A model generated the notes under the pieces. It was not told where the DNA came from and searched no databases. It worked only from the letters and a program-made list of their open reading frames with translations. A stretch of 64,000 nt of DNA from Bacillus sp. OV322 (GTDB taxonomy: Bacteria; Bacillota; Bacilli; Bacillales; DSM-1321): positions 434,001-498,000 of the forward strand of contig NZ_FOMA01000002.1 of assembly GCF_900112495.1 (NCBI RefSeq), given 5' to 3'. The translations under genes and the position numbers were made by a program. Position 1 is the first letter of the stretch. Every line of letters begins with the position of its first letter. Shown here piece by piece: positions 34,523-43,464 of this stretch.

Positions 34523-36628
34523 GTGAAAAATGAAGATAAGCTTGAAAGAACAGTAAATGAAAACAGTAAAAATGAACAGCTGGAACCATACCGTTCTGAT
34601 AATGACGGAAAAAAGCTTACAACTAATCAAGGCTTAAGAATAAGTGAGGATGAACACTCTTTGAAAGCCGGAGTTCGCGGGCCGACTTTAATGGAAGACT
34701 TCCATTTCAGGGAAAAGATGACCCACTTTGACCATGAGCGCATTCCAGAGCGTATTGTCCATGCCCGGGGTTACGGTGTACATGGGTATTTTGAGGTTTA
34801 TGAGTCCATGGCTGAATATACAAAAGCGAAATTCCTGTCAGATCCTGCTGTGAAAACTCCTGTATTCTTAAGGTTTTCAACTGTTGCCGGGTCACGCGGT
34901 TCAGGAGATACCGTACGTGATGTGCGGGGATTTGCGACAAAATTCTATACGGAAGAAGGAAACTATGATCTTGTCGGAAACAATATGCCTGTTTTCTTTA
35001 TTCAGGATGCCATCAAGTTTCCGGATCTTGTCCATTCCTTTAAGCCTGAACCTCATAATGAAATGCCTCAGGCTTCAACAGCTCACGATACGTTTTGGGA
35101 TTTTGTGGCCAACAATAGGGAATCGGCCCATATGGTAATGTGGGCCATGTCAGACCGTGCAATTCCCAGAAGCTATCGGATGATGGAAGGTTTTGGCGTT
35201 CACACATACCGCTTTGTAAATGAAGAAGGCAAGGCGCGTTTTGTGAAATTCCACTGGAAGCCTTTGCTTGGCGTACATTCTCTTGTATGGGAGGAAGCGC
35301 AGAAGATTGCCGGGAATGATCCCGATTTCCACCGCAGAGATCTTTGGGAAGCCATAGATAGCGGGAACTTCCCTGAGTTTGAGTTTGGCGTTCAAATGAT
35401 CGATGAGGAAGATGAATTCAAATTTGACTTTGATGTCCTTGACCCCACCAAGCTTTGGCCGGAAGAAATTGTACCAGTCAAAATAATCGGGAAAATGACA
35501 TTAAATAATAATGTTCATAATGTGTTTGCTGAAACAGAGCAGGCTGCCTTCCACCCGGGAAATGTCGTACCGGGGATAGACTTCACAAATGACCCGTTAC
35601 TGCAGGGACGCCTCTTTTCTTACACAGACACACAGCTTCTCCGGTTAGGAGGCCCGAATTTTCATGAAATCCCGATTAATCGCCCTGTATGCCCATTCCA
35701 TAACAACCAGTATGATGGCTATCATAGAATGACGATTAATAAGGGACCGGTTGCCTATCGAAACAATTCGCTTCAAGGCAATTATCCTGAGACATCAACA
35801 AAAGAAGAAGGCGGATATGAGCATTATCAGGAAAAGGTTGAGGGCAGGAAAGTACGTCAGCGAAGTGAAAGCTTCAACGACCACTATTCACAGGCCAAGC
35901 TTTTCTGGAACAGCATGACAGATACAGAGAAAAAACATATCATTAAGGCCTTCCGCTTTGAACTAGGCAAAGTTAAAAGCAAGGATGTGCAGCAGCAGGT
36001 AGTGGACATGTTCAGCAATGTGGATGATTACCTTGCTGAGCAGATTGCAAAGGGCATTGGAGCAAAGGTACCGGCAAACAGCAAGGCATCCGGTGTAAGC
36101 GAATCATCTCCTGCGCTCAGCCAGCTTCATACCGTTAAATCTCCTGCCACAAGAAAAGCGGCCATACTGGCTGCCGACGGGTTTAATTATGAAGAGATAA
36201 AGAGTTTGAAGGATTCATTGAAAAAAGCAGGAGTAACAGCAGAGGTGATCAGTGAAAATCTGGGCATGATCAAGAGCTCTGATGGACAGGAGCTTGAAGT
36301 GAATCAGACATTCCTGACGAGCGATTCTGTATTATTCGATGCCGTGTATGCTGCAGGTGGACAGGAAAGTGCAGGCCGGTTAAAAACGGTGAAGGAGGCC
36401 GCCGCTTTTCTTAAGGACGCATACAGCCATTACAAAACGGTTGGAGCAGCAGATGAAGGAACGGACTTGCTGGCATTTGCCGGTATAGAGATTGTTTCTC
36501 CTGAAAGTAAAGAGCCCCTCTCTGTACCCGGGGTAATTGCTTCACGGAATGCAGAAGATTTGGCTGGATTAAACAAACAATTTATTGAAGGAATCGCCCA
36601 GCATCGCCACTGGAATAGAAAAATATAA
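34523..36628 (+). CDS. katE: Large-subunit (clade 2) catalase, KatE/HPII type
   Basis: A 701-residue heme catalase that disproportionates H2O2. [20 protein letters not shown] and [11 protein letters not shown] surround the essential His, [16 protein letters not shown] the distal Asn, and [15 protein letters not shown] the proximal heme Tyr. The extra C-terminal domain of about 150 residues ([20 protein letters not shown]) with a class-I amidotransferase-like fold defines the large subunit. GTG start with AAGGAGG 10 nt upstream. The usual heme for this clade is the modified heme d type. A decayed small-subunit catalase lies 4 kb downstream. Confidence 0.95.
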   Translation: MKNEDKLERTVNENSKNEQLEPYRSDNDGKKLTTNQGLRISEDEHSLKAGVRGPTLMEDFHFREKMTHFDHERIPERIVHARGYGVHGYFEVYESMAEYTKAKFLSDPAVKTPVFLRFSTVAGSRGSGDTVRDVRGFATKFYTEEGNYDLVGNNMPVFFIQDAIKFPDLVHSFKPEPHNEMPQASTAHDTFWDFVANNRESAHMVMWAMSDRAIPRSYRMMEGFGVHTYRFVNEEGKARFVKFHWKPLLGVHSLVWEEAQKIAGNDPDFHRRDLWEAIDSGNFPEFEFGVQMIDEEDEFKFDFDVLDPTKLWPEEIVPVKIIGKMTLNNNVHNVFAETEQAAFHPGNVVPGIDFTNDPLLQGRLFSYTDTQLLRLGGPNFHEIPINRPVCPFHNNQYDGYHRMTINKGPVAYRNNSLQGNYPETSTKEEGGYEHYQEKVEGRKVRQRSESFNDHYSQAKLFWNSMTDTEKKHIIKAFRFELGKVKSKDVQQQVVDMFSNVDDYLAEQIAKGIGAKVPANSKASGVSESSPALSQLHTVKSPATRKAAILAADGFNYEEIKSLKDSLKKAGVTAEVISENLGMIKSSDGQELEVNQTFLTSDSVLFDAVYAAGGQESAGRLKTVKEAAAFLKDAYSHYKTVGAADEGTDLLAFAGIEIVSPESKEPLSVPGVIASRNAEDLAGLNKQFIEGIAQHRHWNRKI

Positions 36629-36640
36629 AAGATAGAAAGT

Positions 36641-36673
36641 ATGCCCTGTTTGAACAGCAGGGCATATTTTTTA
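36641..36673 (+). terminator. Terminator after katE
   Basis: TATGCCCTG-TTTGAACAG-CAGGGCATA followed by T6. Confidence 0.85.
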
Positions 36674-36849
36674 ATTGAATTTCAAGGATATATATTAAAA
36701 AAATGTTTTATACCAGTTATTGCACTGCAATTCTACTAAATGGAGGATGTTCCTATTATTTGTAATGTAATTGTAATATTCCTGTGATGCCATTGTTATG
36801 CTATCAAAGTATGATAGGTTTAGCTAATCACACCAGGGGGTATACAACT

Positions 36850-37287
36850 ATGTTGAAGAAAATCATTGCAGCTTTGTCTTTAGCCGTTATATTTAGTTCT
36901 GTTGCACCACAAATGGGTGAGGCAGCTTACTATAATACAAAAGCTATTTCAGTAGCTAAAAGCAATTTAGGGACAAAATATGTATGGGGCGGAACAACTC
37001 CAAGCGGTTTCGATTGTTCAGGCCTTGTGAAATATTCATATAACAAAGTGGGAAAAACACTTCCAAGAACAGCTTCTCAAATGTATAGAACCGGAAAGAG
37101 AGTCAGCTCACTGGCACCTGGAGACTTAATGTTTTTTGCGCCAAATAAAGCATCTAATCCTACTCATGTGTCTATCTACATGGGAAGCGGAAAAATGATT
37201 CATGCAGCAACTTCTCGCGGAGTGTCAATCACTTATACAAGCAATTCCTACTGGAAACCAAAATTTCTTGGCGCTAAGCGCATATAA
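36850..37287 (+). CDS. Secreted NlpC/P60 cell-wall endopeptidase
   Basis: A 145-residue protein with a signal peptide (MLKKIIAALSLAVIFSSVAP...GEA) followed by a single NlpC/P60 domain. The catalytic Cys is in GFDCSGLVKY, His in NPTHVSIYMG, and the third polar residue in IHAATS. Such enzymes cut D-Glu-meso-diaminopimelate bonds in wall peptides. No LysM or SH3b anchor, so it may act freely. Start at MLKKIIAAL with AGGGGG upstream; a longer in-frame reading starts at 36784. Confidence 0.9.
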   Translation: MLKKIIAALSLAVIFSSVAPQMGEAAYYNTKAISVAKSNLGTKYVWGGTTPSGFDCSGLVKYSYNKVGKTLPRTASQMYRTGKRVSSLAPGDLMFFAPNKASNPTHVSIYMGSGKMIHAATSRGVSITYTSNSYWKPKFLGAKRI

Positions 37288-37300
37288 TAGATTCAAAGAA

Positions 37301-37326
37301 AAGAACCCTCTGTGGTTCTTTTTTTA
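37301..37326 (+). terminator. Terminator after NlpC/P60 gene
   Basis: AAGAACC-CTCTGT-GGTTCTT then T-run. Confidence 0.8.
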
Positions 37327-37447
37327 TGGAAAGGCTCTGTTAAACGAACGTTAATGTTGATACTTCATCAAAAGAAAAGAACCCATTTATGAGTTCTTCC
37401 TGTAGGCATCTTCTTCAATTACGTACCCGTTAGTTCAAGAATAACTA

Positions 37448-37741
37448 TTAAAGTTTAACCTTCTCAAAATGTTCAACTATTGGAAATGGGTCATAAAAAT
37501 TATGTAATTTCTTTTTCCATTCTTGATACTCGTTGGATTGTCTAAATCCAATTGTATGGTCTTCTAATGTTTCCCACTGCACCAGTAGTAAATATTTTCC
37601 CTCAATTTCCATACAACGCTGTAATTCGTGAGATATATACCCTTTCATTGAAGAAATAATTTCTGATGCCTCACGAAATACTTCTTCATATTCTGCTTCC
37701 ATACCTTCCTTAACTTGTAGCATAACAGCTTCCAATATCAT
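37448..37741 (-). CDS. Antibiotic biosynthesis monooxygenase (ABM) domain protein
   Basis: A 97-residue ferredoxin-like ABM protein: LEAVMLQVKEGMEAEYEEVF, ISSMKGYISHELQRC, YLLLVQWETLEDHTIGFRQS and the terminal IVEHFEKV match the ABM/YgiN-type quinol monooxygenase pattern. These are dimeric proteins, sometimes heme-degrading or quinone-handling. The characteristic IsdG Asn/Trp/His heme triad cannot be assigned. AAGGGGG precedes the ATG. Confidence 0.85.
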   Translation of the reverse strand: MILEAVMLQVKEGMEAEYEEVFREASEIISSMKGYISHELQRCMEIEGKYLLLVQWETLEDHTIGFRQSNEYQEWKKKLHNFYDPFPIVEHFEKVKL

Positions 37742-37852
37742 TTAATTTCCCCCTTTTCAAAAGTATAACATTACTCTTTTTTTATGACTTTTTTGTCATG
37801 GTAGTTGAAGAAGAAAATCAACAACATACATTAACAGAGCCTATGGAAAAAA

Positions 37853-37898
37853 TAAAAACCAGCTGGAAGGAGGTGACTCTCCTCAGCTGGCTTTTTTG
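37853..37898 (-). terminator. Terminator of the YceI gene
   Basis: GCCAGCTG..GAG...CTC..CCAGCTGG and T-run on the minus strand. Confidence 0.75.
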
Positions 37899-37906
37899 TT
37901 TGATCT

Positions 37907-38446
37907 TTATTCTTGAGCAGCTTTTCCTGCTTCAAGGTCAATGGTTAACGTAATCACATCACCCAACAGCATGCCGCCAGTTTCGAGTGCAGCGTTATAG
38001 GTTAAGCCATAATCGCTTCGTTTAATCTTACCTGCAGCACTGAATCCAGCTTTTTCATTTCCCCATGGATCCTTGCCTTGGCCTTCAAAAGTGACAGTGA
38101 AAGTTTCCTTGCGTGTCACACCAAGAAGGGTAACATCTCCTGTTACATTATATTCATTGTCATCTCTTTTGGTAATTTCACCAGATTTGAACGTAATAGT
38201 CGGGTATTCTTCCGCCTTAAAGAAATCAGCAGAGCGAAGGTGGTTATCGCGGTCTTCATTTCTTGTATCAATGCTTGCTGCATCTACTGTGAATTCAATA
38301 GAAGCTGTTGTTAAATCTGCAGGATCTGCTTCAAGAACCGCAGTAAACTTGTTAAAGTTTCCTTTTACCTTTGCAATCATCATGTGTTTTACGCTAAATT
38401 CAATAGAACTATGTGTATCATCGACGGTCCATTTTGTTACAGTCAT
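37907..38446 (-). CDS. YceI-family lipid-binding-like protein
   Basis: A 179-residue lipocalin-like YceI protein: KWTVDDTHSSIEFSVKHMMI at the N-terminus, TRNEDRDNHLRSADFFKAEE, and GKIKRSDYGLTYN are the conserved blocks. YceI proteins form a beta-barrel that can bind polyprenyl chains. No signal peptide, so cytoplasmic here. Exact role unknown. Confidence 0.9.
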   Translation of the reverse strand: MTVTKWTVDDTHSSIEFSVKHMMIAKVKGNFNKFTAVLEADPADLTTASIEFTVDAASIDTRNEDRDNHLRSADFFKAEEYPTITFKSGEITKRDDNEYNVTGDVTLLGVTRKETFTVTFEGQGKDPWGNEKAGFSAAGKIKRSDYGLTYNAALETGGMLLGDVITLTIDLEAGKAAQE

Positions 38447-38597
38447 TTTTCTTCCTCCTAAATTTGTATCTTGAAATTATATATCTCTAATTAAAGATAA
38501 TTGAATATAGCCTAAATATACAGGTTGCCGGTCGCGTTGTCAATACAAAATTACTAAACAGTTAAAAATTTCTGACACTTAAAATAGAACTGAACAA

Positions 38598-38828
38598 AAG
38601 GCCGTTTTTGTAAACTTTGTTGCTATGGAACAGGGGGTGGTTGATTTCCGCTCCAGGATGCTCGTTTCCGTGGGGCGGGTGGTGAAGCCTCACAAGCAAT
38701 GCTTGCGGGGTCTCACCTTCACGCTAATCCCACAGGAGTCTCACACCTTACACTCCAATCAACCGGTTTAACAACAGAATCGCTTCACAGAACATATTAA
38801 AAAACAACATTCTTTAAGAAAAGAGCCG
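38598..38828 (+). repeat. MITE-like element, copy 4 (complete, 231 bp)
   Basis: From AAGGCCGTTTTTGTAAAC to TTTAAGAAAAGAGCC. It contains the same blocks as copy 3 and the extra GCTAATCCCACAGGAGTCTC segment present in copy 2. It is the longest copy. Confidence 0.8.
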
Positions 38829-38831
38829 AAC

Positions 38832-38866
38832 AAAAAAAGCTGAAGATCTTAAACAAGATCTTCAGC
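38832..38866 (-). terminator. Terminator of SH3b-amidase gene
   Basis: 12-bp stem GCTGAAGATCTT-GTTT-AAGATCTTCAGC and T7 on the minus strand. Confidence 0.85.
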
Positions 38867-38872
38867 ACTGTG

Positions 38873-40408
38873 TTATTTTGATGCAAAGTATTTTTCGAGA
38901 CCGTTATAAATACCTGTTGCAGCCTTTAATTGATATGCGGCTGTAGCAATAGTTTTTTCTTCGCCAGGATTAGAAATAAAGCCTAATTCTATTAAAACAG
39001 CAGGGTTCTTGTTTTCACGGATAACCTGGAAATTTCCTGTGTGGACACCGCGATTTGAAAGTCCTGTTTGTTTAATGACTTCTTCCTGGATGCACTGCGC
39101 AAGCTCGCGTTCATTTACGTTTGTTGCCCAGTAATAGGTATCGATGCCATTAGATGATTTGCTGAAATTAGAATTGTAGTGAATGCTGATAAATACATCT
39201 GCATGATACTTATGGCTGGTGTTTACCCTGTCAGAAAGGGAAGGGTACGTATCGCCAGTACGAGTCATGATTACTTTTGCACCTGCTGCAGTAAGAATCG
39301 ACTGCAGTTTTTTTGCGGAATTTAAGGTGATTGTTTTTTCAACATTGGTTTCCCCAGGAGCCCCTGGGTCTTTTCCCCCGTGTCCGGCATCAATTACAAT
39401 AACTTTTCCCTTTACACCCTTTGCGGGAGGATTTTTGCTTAAGTAGGCAAGGGATGCCCATCCTGTTATCCCGGAACTTGTTATGACTTTTCCCCAAGTT
39501 CCTTTTGTTTCAAATAAAGTAACAGTTAATCCTTTATTTACAGCGGTTAAGATCTTCCCGCTTGTGCCTGCACTGTCACGGATATTTAAAGAAGATGCTC
39601 CGGTCACATAATATTTAATTCCGGACGCTGTGTCCGTTCCTGTGGCAGGAGGTGAAGCCTTGCTTGGCACTTCAGCCTTAGCTGGCGCTGTGGCCGGCTT
39701 TTTTGAAGTCAGGTAATGGAGTGAAACCCACCCGGTTTTATTTGATGCCGTTTTAATTCTTCCCCAGGTCCCTTTTTTCTCATAAAGGGTAACGGCTGAG
39801 CCTTTTGTGACGGCTGTGATTTTAGCGGAACTGGCTGTTGCTGATTTGCGGACATTAAGAGAATCTGCGGTTACATAATACTTCGTGCCTGATACCGTGG
39901 CTTTGGTTGCAGAGGTTACAGAGGGCTTTTTATCAGATATGTATGATTTTGAAACCCATCCCGTTTTCTTTTTGGATGGCACATAAATATTCATCCAGCT
40001 TCCGCTTTGTGATTTGATATTTACCAGTGTGCCCTTGGAAAGCAGGCCAAGTGAGCCGCTTTTTGTGGAAGCTGTTTTCCTCAGGTTCAAGGAGCTTGCC
40101 GTGACATACCCATTTTTGACAGCAGTGACAGTGATTTTCGATACATATTTCGATGAAACCCATCCGTATGATTTACCATAAGGGATTTTTGACCAGCTTC
40201 CCTGTGTCGCAGAAATGGTAACAACTTTTCCCTTCGCCAGCATGCCAAGCGATTTGGAGGAGGTGGTTGGCTTTTCGCGGACATTCAGGCTGCTTGCTGT
40301 TACCTTGGCCTGAGTTGCTGCGAAAACATGTTCACCAGTGGCTGTAAACGCGAAAATGGATAGAAATAGTACCGTGGCTGTCAGCAGTGCCCCTATTCTT
40401 TTTTTCAT
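38873..40408 (-). CDS. Secreted N-acetylmuramoyl-L-alanine amidase with four SH3b domains
   Basis: A 511-residue exported wall hydrolase. A signal peptide (1-31) is followed by four bacterial SH3 repeats (SSLNVREKP, SSLNLRKTA, DSLNVRKSA, SSLNIRDSA starts; each ends near GWVS/GWAS). A Pro/Ala linker separates the third and fourth. The C-terminal Amidase_3 domain is about 335-511: zinc ligands in VIDAGHGGKD, VEKTITLN and FISIHYNSN, catalytic Glu in VLIELGFISN. Cuts the MurNAc-L-Ala bond. Resembles LytC/CwlB-like autolysins in role but with SH3b wall binding. Confidence 0.93.
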   Translation of the reverse strand: MKKRIGALLTATVLFLSIFAFTATGEHVFAATQAKVTASSLNVREKPTTSSKSLGMLAKGKVVTISATQGSWSKIPYGKSYGWVSSKYVSKITVTAVKNGYVTASSLNLRKTASTKSGSLGLLSKGTLVNIKSQSGSWMNIYVPSKKKTGWVSKSYISDKKPSVTSATKATVSGTKYYVTADSLNVRKSATASSAKITAVTKGSAVTLYEKKGTWGRIKTASNKTGWVSLHYLTSKKPATAPAKAEVPSKASPPATGTDTASGIKYYVTGASSLNIRDSAGTSGKILTAVNKGLTVTLFETKGTWGKVITSSGITGWASLAYLSKNPPAKGVKGKVIVIDAGHGGKDPGAPGETNVEKTITLNSAKKLQSILTAAGAKVIMTRTGDTYPSLSDRVNTSHKYHADVFISIHYNSNFSKSSNGIDTYYWATNVNERELAQCIQEEVIKQTGLSNRGVHTGNFQVIRENKNPAVLIELGFISNPGEEKTIATAAYQLKAATGIYNGLEKYFASK

Positions 40409-40781
40409 GATGTTCGCCGCCTTCTTTAAAGATTTGAATATATAAAAATCTTAAATTTTCCCTATCAACATTATAACCTATTTTTTTACAAATTGACCAA
40501 TAAATTAAGGAAAATGAAAAAGATGTATTTTTTTGTCTTTTGTGCCGTTTTGTTTTATGAAATATGAAAATATTAAGGAAGAAAGACATATTTCAAAAGA
40601 AAGTGATGAATGATGGCACATTACTTTGTATCGGTGTAATTTCCAAATGATTAAGTGGAAATACAGTAAGATGGTTCTATTTTACTAGCATTCTAAAAGA
40701 GGGGATAAAAAGATGTTTGCGGATATATGCATGATTATTCCAATAAAGGGAGTTATGTTTAAGAATTCACTAAAGAAAGTA
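40409..40781. other. AT-rich gap between amidase gene and catalase relic
   Basis: No gene or strong structure was recognised. It presumably carries the amidase promoter (minus strand) and the dead catalase promoter (plus strand). Confidence 0.3.
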
Positions 40782-41473
40782 TGAACAAAAATCTTTCAGA
40801 CTCTGAAACGGAAGAGACGCTGACCAATCGGCAGGGATATCCATTTTACTGAAGTGGAGCAGGCGGCATTTGGTACAGGGGTCCTTGTTGACGGGCTGGA
40901 TTTTTCTGATGATAAAATGCTGCAGGGCAGGACTTTTTCCTATTCGGATACACAGCGGTACGGTTTGGGCCTAACTATTTGCAGCTTCCGGTCAATGCAC
41001 CGAAAAAACGTGTGGCTACAAACCTGCGTGGAGGTCAAATGCAGTACAAGGTCCTATTTTGGAAAAAAACAAAATCCCCATGTGAACTACGAACCTTCTG
41101 CATTAGGAGGACTTAAGGAAGCGGAGCAGGAAGGGAAAGAATACACTCCGCACATTGAAGGGCGGCGGAAAGCATTGACCGCCGGAAGGACTTCAAACAG
41201 GCTGGTGAGACCTATAATAAGTTTGAAGAGCGGGAAAAGGATGAACTGATATCGTATCTTGTCAGTACACTTGCTCCTTGCGACAAGCGGAAACAATCCA
41301 AAATCATTGAATATTGTACAAATGCTGATCGGGAATATGGGAGCAAAGTAGAAGAAAGCATCAGAAATTATTCGCCTGAAAATACTTCGTCACAAGAATC
41401 AATTGGAGCTGAAGGGGCAGAGGATGCACCGGAAAACGCATCAAAAAAGGGGCATGAAGCAGATCCGTATTAA
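40782..41473 (+). pseudogene. Decayed monofunctional catalase (KatA-like)
   Basis: The N-terminus [20 protein letters not shown] is joined by a large internal deletion directly to the heme-side segment [12 protein letters not shown], then [21 protein letters not shown]. After that come several frameshifts through [35 protein letters not shown] and [20 protein letters not shown], then EYGSKVEESIRNYSP and a TAA stop at 41471. All blocks match catalases, but the catalytic His and Asn region is gone. It cannot make an active enzyme. Confidence 0.8.
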
Positions 41474-41478
41474 TCATG

Positions 41479-41520
41479 TAAGAAGGCGAATTCCTCTGAT
41501 TGGGAGTTTGCCTTCTTTAT
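41479..41520 (+). terminator. Terminator of the catalase relic
   Basis: AAGAAGGC.AA...TT.GCCTTCTT, stem with a 16-nt loop, T-rich tail. Confidence 0.65.
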
Positions 41521-41560
41521 TTCGATATCAAGCTGCCTTGTCAGAACCTTCCTTGCGCGT

Positions 41561-42544
41561 TTATTTTTTAGAAAATGATTTGGTGAATTCATTAACTTCT
41601 TTGTTTATCTCCTTATAACGAGTCCAATGAAGGTAATGATGTCCTTGTAATAGTACAATTTTGCTTGCAGGGGAATCAGTTAACTGCGTCTTATAAAAAG
41701 ACACCTTATCTTTGCCATCCTTTGTTTCCTTTTCTTCTTTTCTGGCGAAAATTAAAACTGGCATAGTAGAGGGGAAATTCATATCAGCCGTTTTGCTGAT
41801 ATTTTCTTTTATTTCATTGGCTTCAGCAACAACGGTTTTGTTGTAGCCCTTCCATGATGATATTGCTTTGGTCATTTTTATATTACTCTCGGAATATATG
41901 CCATCTTTAGCAAGTGGCAAGAAGCTATCAGGACTTATATATAATGCTAGTCTTGCAATTCCTGCTGGAGCCAAATAACTTAAAAACTTAGGCATAGTAG
42001 GAGCTTTTTCGCTAAAGTAATCCAATGCCTGAGGCAGCGTCGGATCGATTCCTATGATTCCTTTTACTTCCTCTGGATATTTATTAGCAAAATACATACT
42101 GTAAATCCCGGAAATTGAATGCGGCATTAAAATATAGGGTCCTTGTATGTTCGCTTTTTTTAGAGCTGTTCTTAACTCCTCAACAATGTTTTCCACTGTC
42201 CGTTCCTTACTGGTGATATCGCTCCATCCGTACCCTAGCGGCTCTGCCACCACTACTTTATTATTCTTTGACATTTCATTTATCAAAGGTTCAAAGTCCA
42301 ATGCAGGCGCTGTGGTTCCCAGGCCGCTTAATAATACGATTGTGTTATCACCCTCGCCCTTTGTATAAATGTGCATATTCTTGCCATCCAAGCTTACTAA
42401 CTTGCCGATCGGCGGGTACTTTTTTTGTTCAAAAACATTCATGACATTGCTGAAAATAATCCACGCAGCAAATACGGCTAGTATAGATAATAAAGTATTC
42501 CTTGCGGCTGCCCAAAATCTGAATTTCTTTTTAGTTTTCTTCAT
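41561..42544 (-). CDS. Membrane-anchored alpha/beta hydrolase
   Basis: A 327-residue protein. The basic N-terminus and one transmembrane segment (LLSILAVFAAWIIFSNV) are followed by an alpha/beta hydrolase domain on the outer face. IVLLSGLGTTAPALDF supplies the oxyanion region, EPLGYGWSD precedes, and the nucleophile elbow is MPHSISGIY. Ser is in place but the usual first Gly of GxSxG is Pro and the last is Ser. GHHYLHWTRY holds the catalytic His. Substrate unknown; activity uncertain given the unusual elbow. Confidence 0.82.
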   Translation of the reverse strand: MKKTKKKFRFWAAARNTLLSILAVFAAWIIFSNVMNVFEQKKYPPIGKLVSLDGKNMHIYTKGEGDNTIVLLSGLGTTAPALDFEPLINEMSKNNKVVVAEPLGYGWSDITSKERTVENIVEELRTALKKANIQGPYILMPHSISGIYSMYFANKYPEEVKGIIGIDPTLPQALDYFSEKAPTMPKFLSYLAPAGIARLALYISPDSFLPLAKDGIYSESNIKMTKAISSWKGYNKTVVAEANEIKENISKTADMNFPSTMPVLIFARKEEKETKDGKDKVSFYKTQLTDSPASKIVLLQGHHYLHWTRYKEINKEVNEFTKSFSKK

Positions 42545-42857
42545 TATTTTTTATGACCTTCTTTCTTTTTATTTATCTTACCGTGATAACGAAATGCTAA
42601 AAATGTTCCTTAGCAGTAATTTAAGATAAGGCTTGAGGCTTATGAAAAGCTGACGTATAACGCCAAGCGGGGATGAAAACAGCTGCTGGAAAAGTCTCAA
42701 TTGTGAAAAAAACCAGTGTTCCGGCCCTGCCGGGAATAAATCTCTGAATGCTTCATTTAGGAATAGCAAAATGAATCAATATGTTTTACACTGATACTAC
42801 TTGCCTGTATCTTTGGAGGCTGATAGAAGGATCGCTCTCTTAAAGGAGATGAATAGA
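42545..42857. other. Gap upstream of csbA
   Basis: No gene seen. GTTTTA (42783) followed by CTGTAT about 16 bp later is a weak resemblance to a SigB promoter, which is relevant because B. subtilis csbA is SigB-controlled, but the -10 match is poor. Confidence 0.3.
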
Positions 42858-43091
42858 ATGATAAAAATTTTCTCTGCACTGTTTCTTCCCGGTCTCCTGG
42901 TTATGCTCTTTTCCCGGGTTACCTACAATCGTGTGGTGGGATTAATTTTAACGGTTGCCTTAATTGCCGCTTCCGCTTATAAAGGTTACACTCATACCTG
43001 GTGGCTGATAACGATTGATGCCTTCTCGCTGACTGCGGGGTTCTGGCTTTCATCCAGCATGAAAAAGACAAACTCGAAAGAAGGCGCCTGA
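42858..43091 (+). CDS. csbA: CsbA family small membrane protein
   Basis: A 77-residue protein with three hydrophobic helices: MIKIFSALFLPGLLVMLFSR, VTYNRVVGLILTVALIAASA, then YKGYTHTWWLITIDAFSLTA. It closely matches B. subtilis CsbA, a SigB-controlled protein of unknown function encoded just before uvrB. Start at 42858 with AAAGGAG 9 nt upstream; longer in-frame starts at 42801 and 42849 are less well placed. Confidence 0.85.
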   Translation: MIKIFSALFLPGLLVMLFSRVTYNRVVGLILTVALIAASAYKGYTHTWWLITIDAFSLTAGFWLSSSMKKTNSKEGA

Positions 43092-43107
43092 TTGGCGTTT
43101 TTTTCAA
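43084..43107 (+). terminator. Terminator after csbA
   Basis: Short CGCC-TGATT-GGCG stem with T7. Confidence 0.7.
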
Positions 43108-43166
43108 TCAGGAGAGTTTTTTTCTATTAATATTGCCTGCGCCGAGTTGGATGCACAGCCATCAAG

Positions 43167-43212
43167 AGCATAAGCCATCTAAGAATATCCTTAGGCAGCT
43201 TATGCTTTTTTG
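43167..43212 (+). terminator. Second hairpin terminator between csbA and uvrB
   Basis: AGCATAAGC...GCTTATGCT with an inner TAAG/CTTA stem and T6. Confidence 0.7.
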
Positions 43213-43266
43213 GGGTTAAAGGCGTGTGGAATTATAGGCTGATTACAATTCATAATCAGAAACAGG

Positions 43267-43280
43267 GAATAAACGTTCGC
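43267..43280. promoter_or_regulatory. Candidate LexA (SOS) box of uvrBA
   Basis: GGAAT-AAAC-GTTCG approximates the Bacillus CGAAC-N4-GTTCG consensus (right half perfect, two mismatches in the left). It lies 33 bp before a TAGAAT -10 box (43313-43318). uvrBA is an SOS operon in B. subtilis. Confidence 0.6.
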
Positions 43281-43464
43281 TTTTTGTTGGTTTGTTTTGC
43301 GGCTTTTGTGGTAGAATGAATGTATGGGTTTAAATAGATTTAGCTATTTTTTTAAGTGTGTTTTTTAAATAGATAACAGACAGTACATTAACCGCTTTGA
43401 AATCATTCGCATTTCTGCGGTGTAATCATATATGCAGACAAATTCCTTTTAGGAGGCTTGTTTA

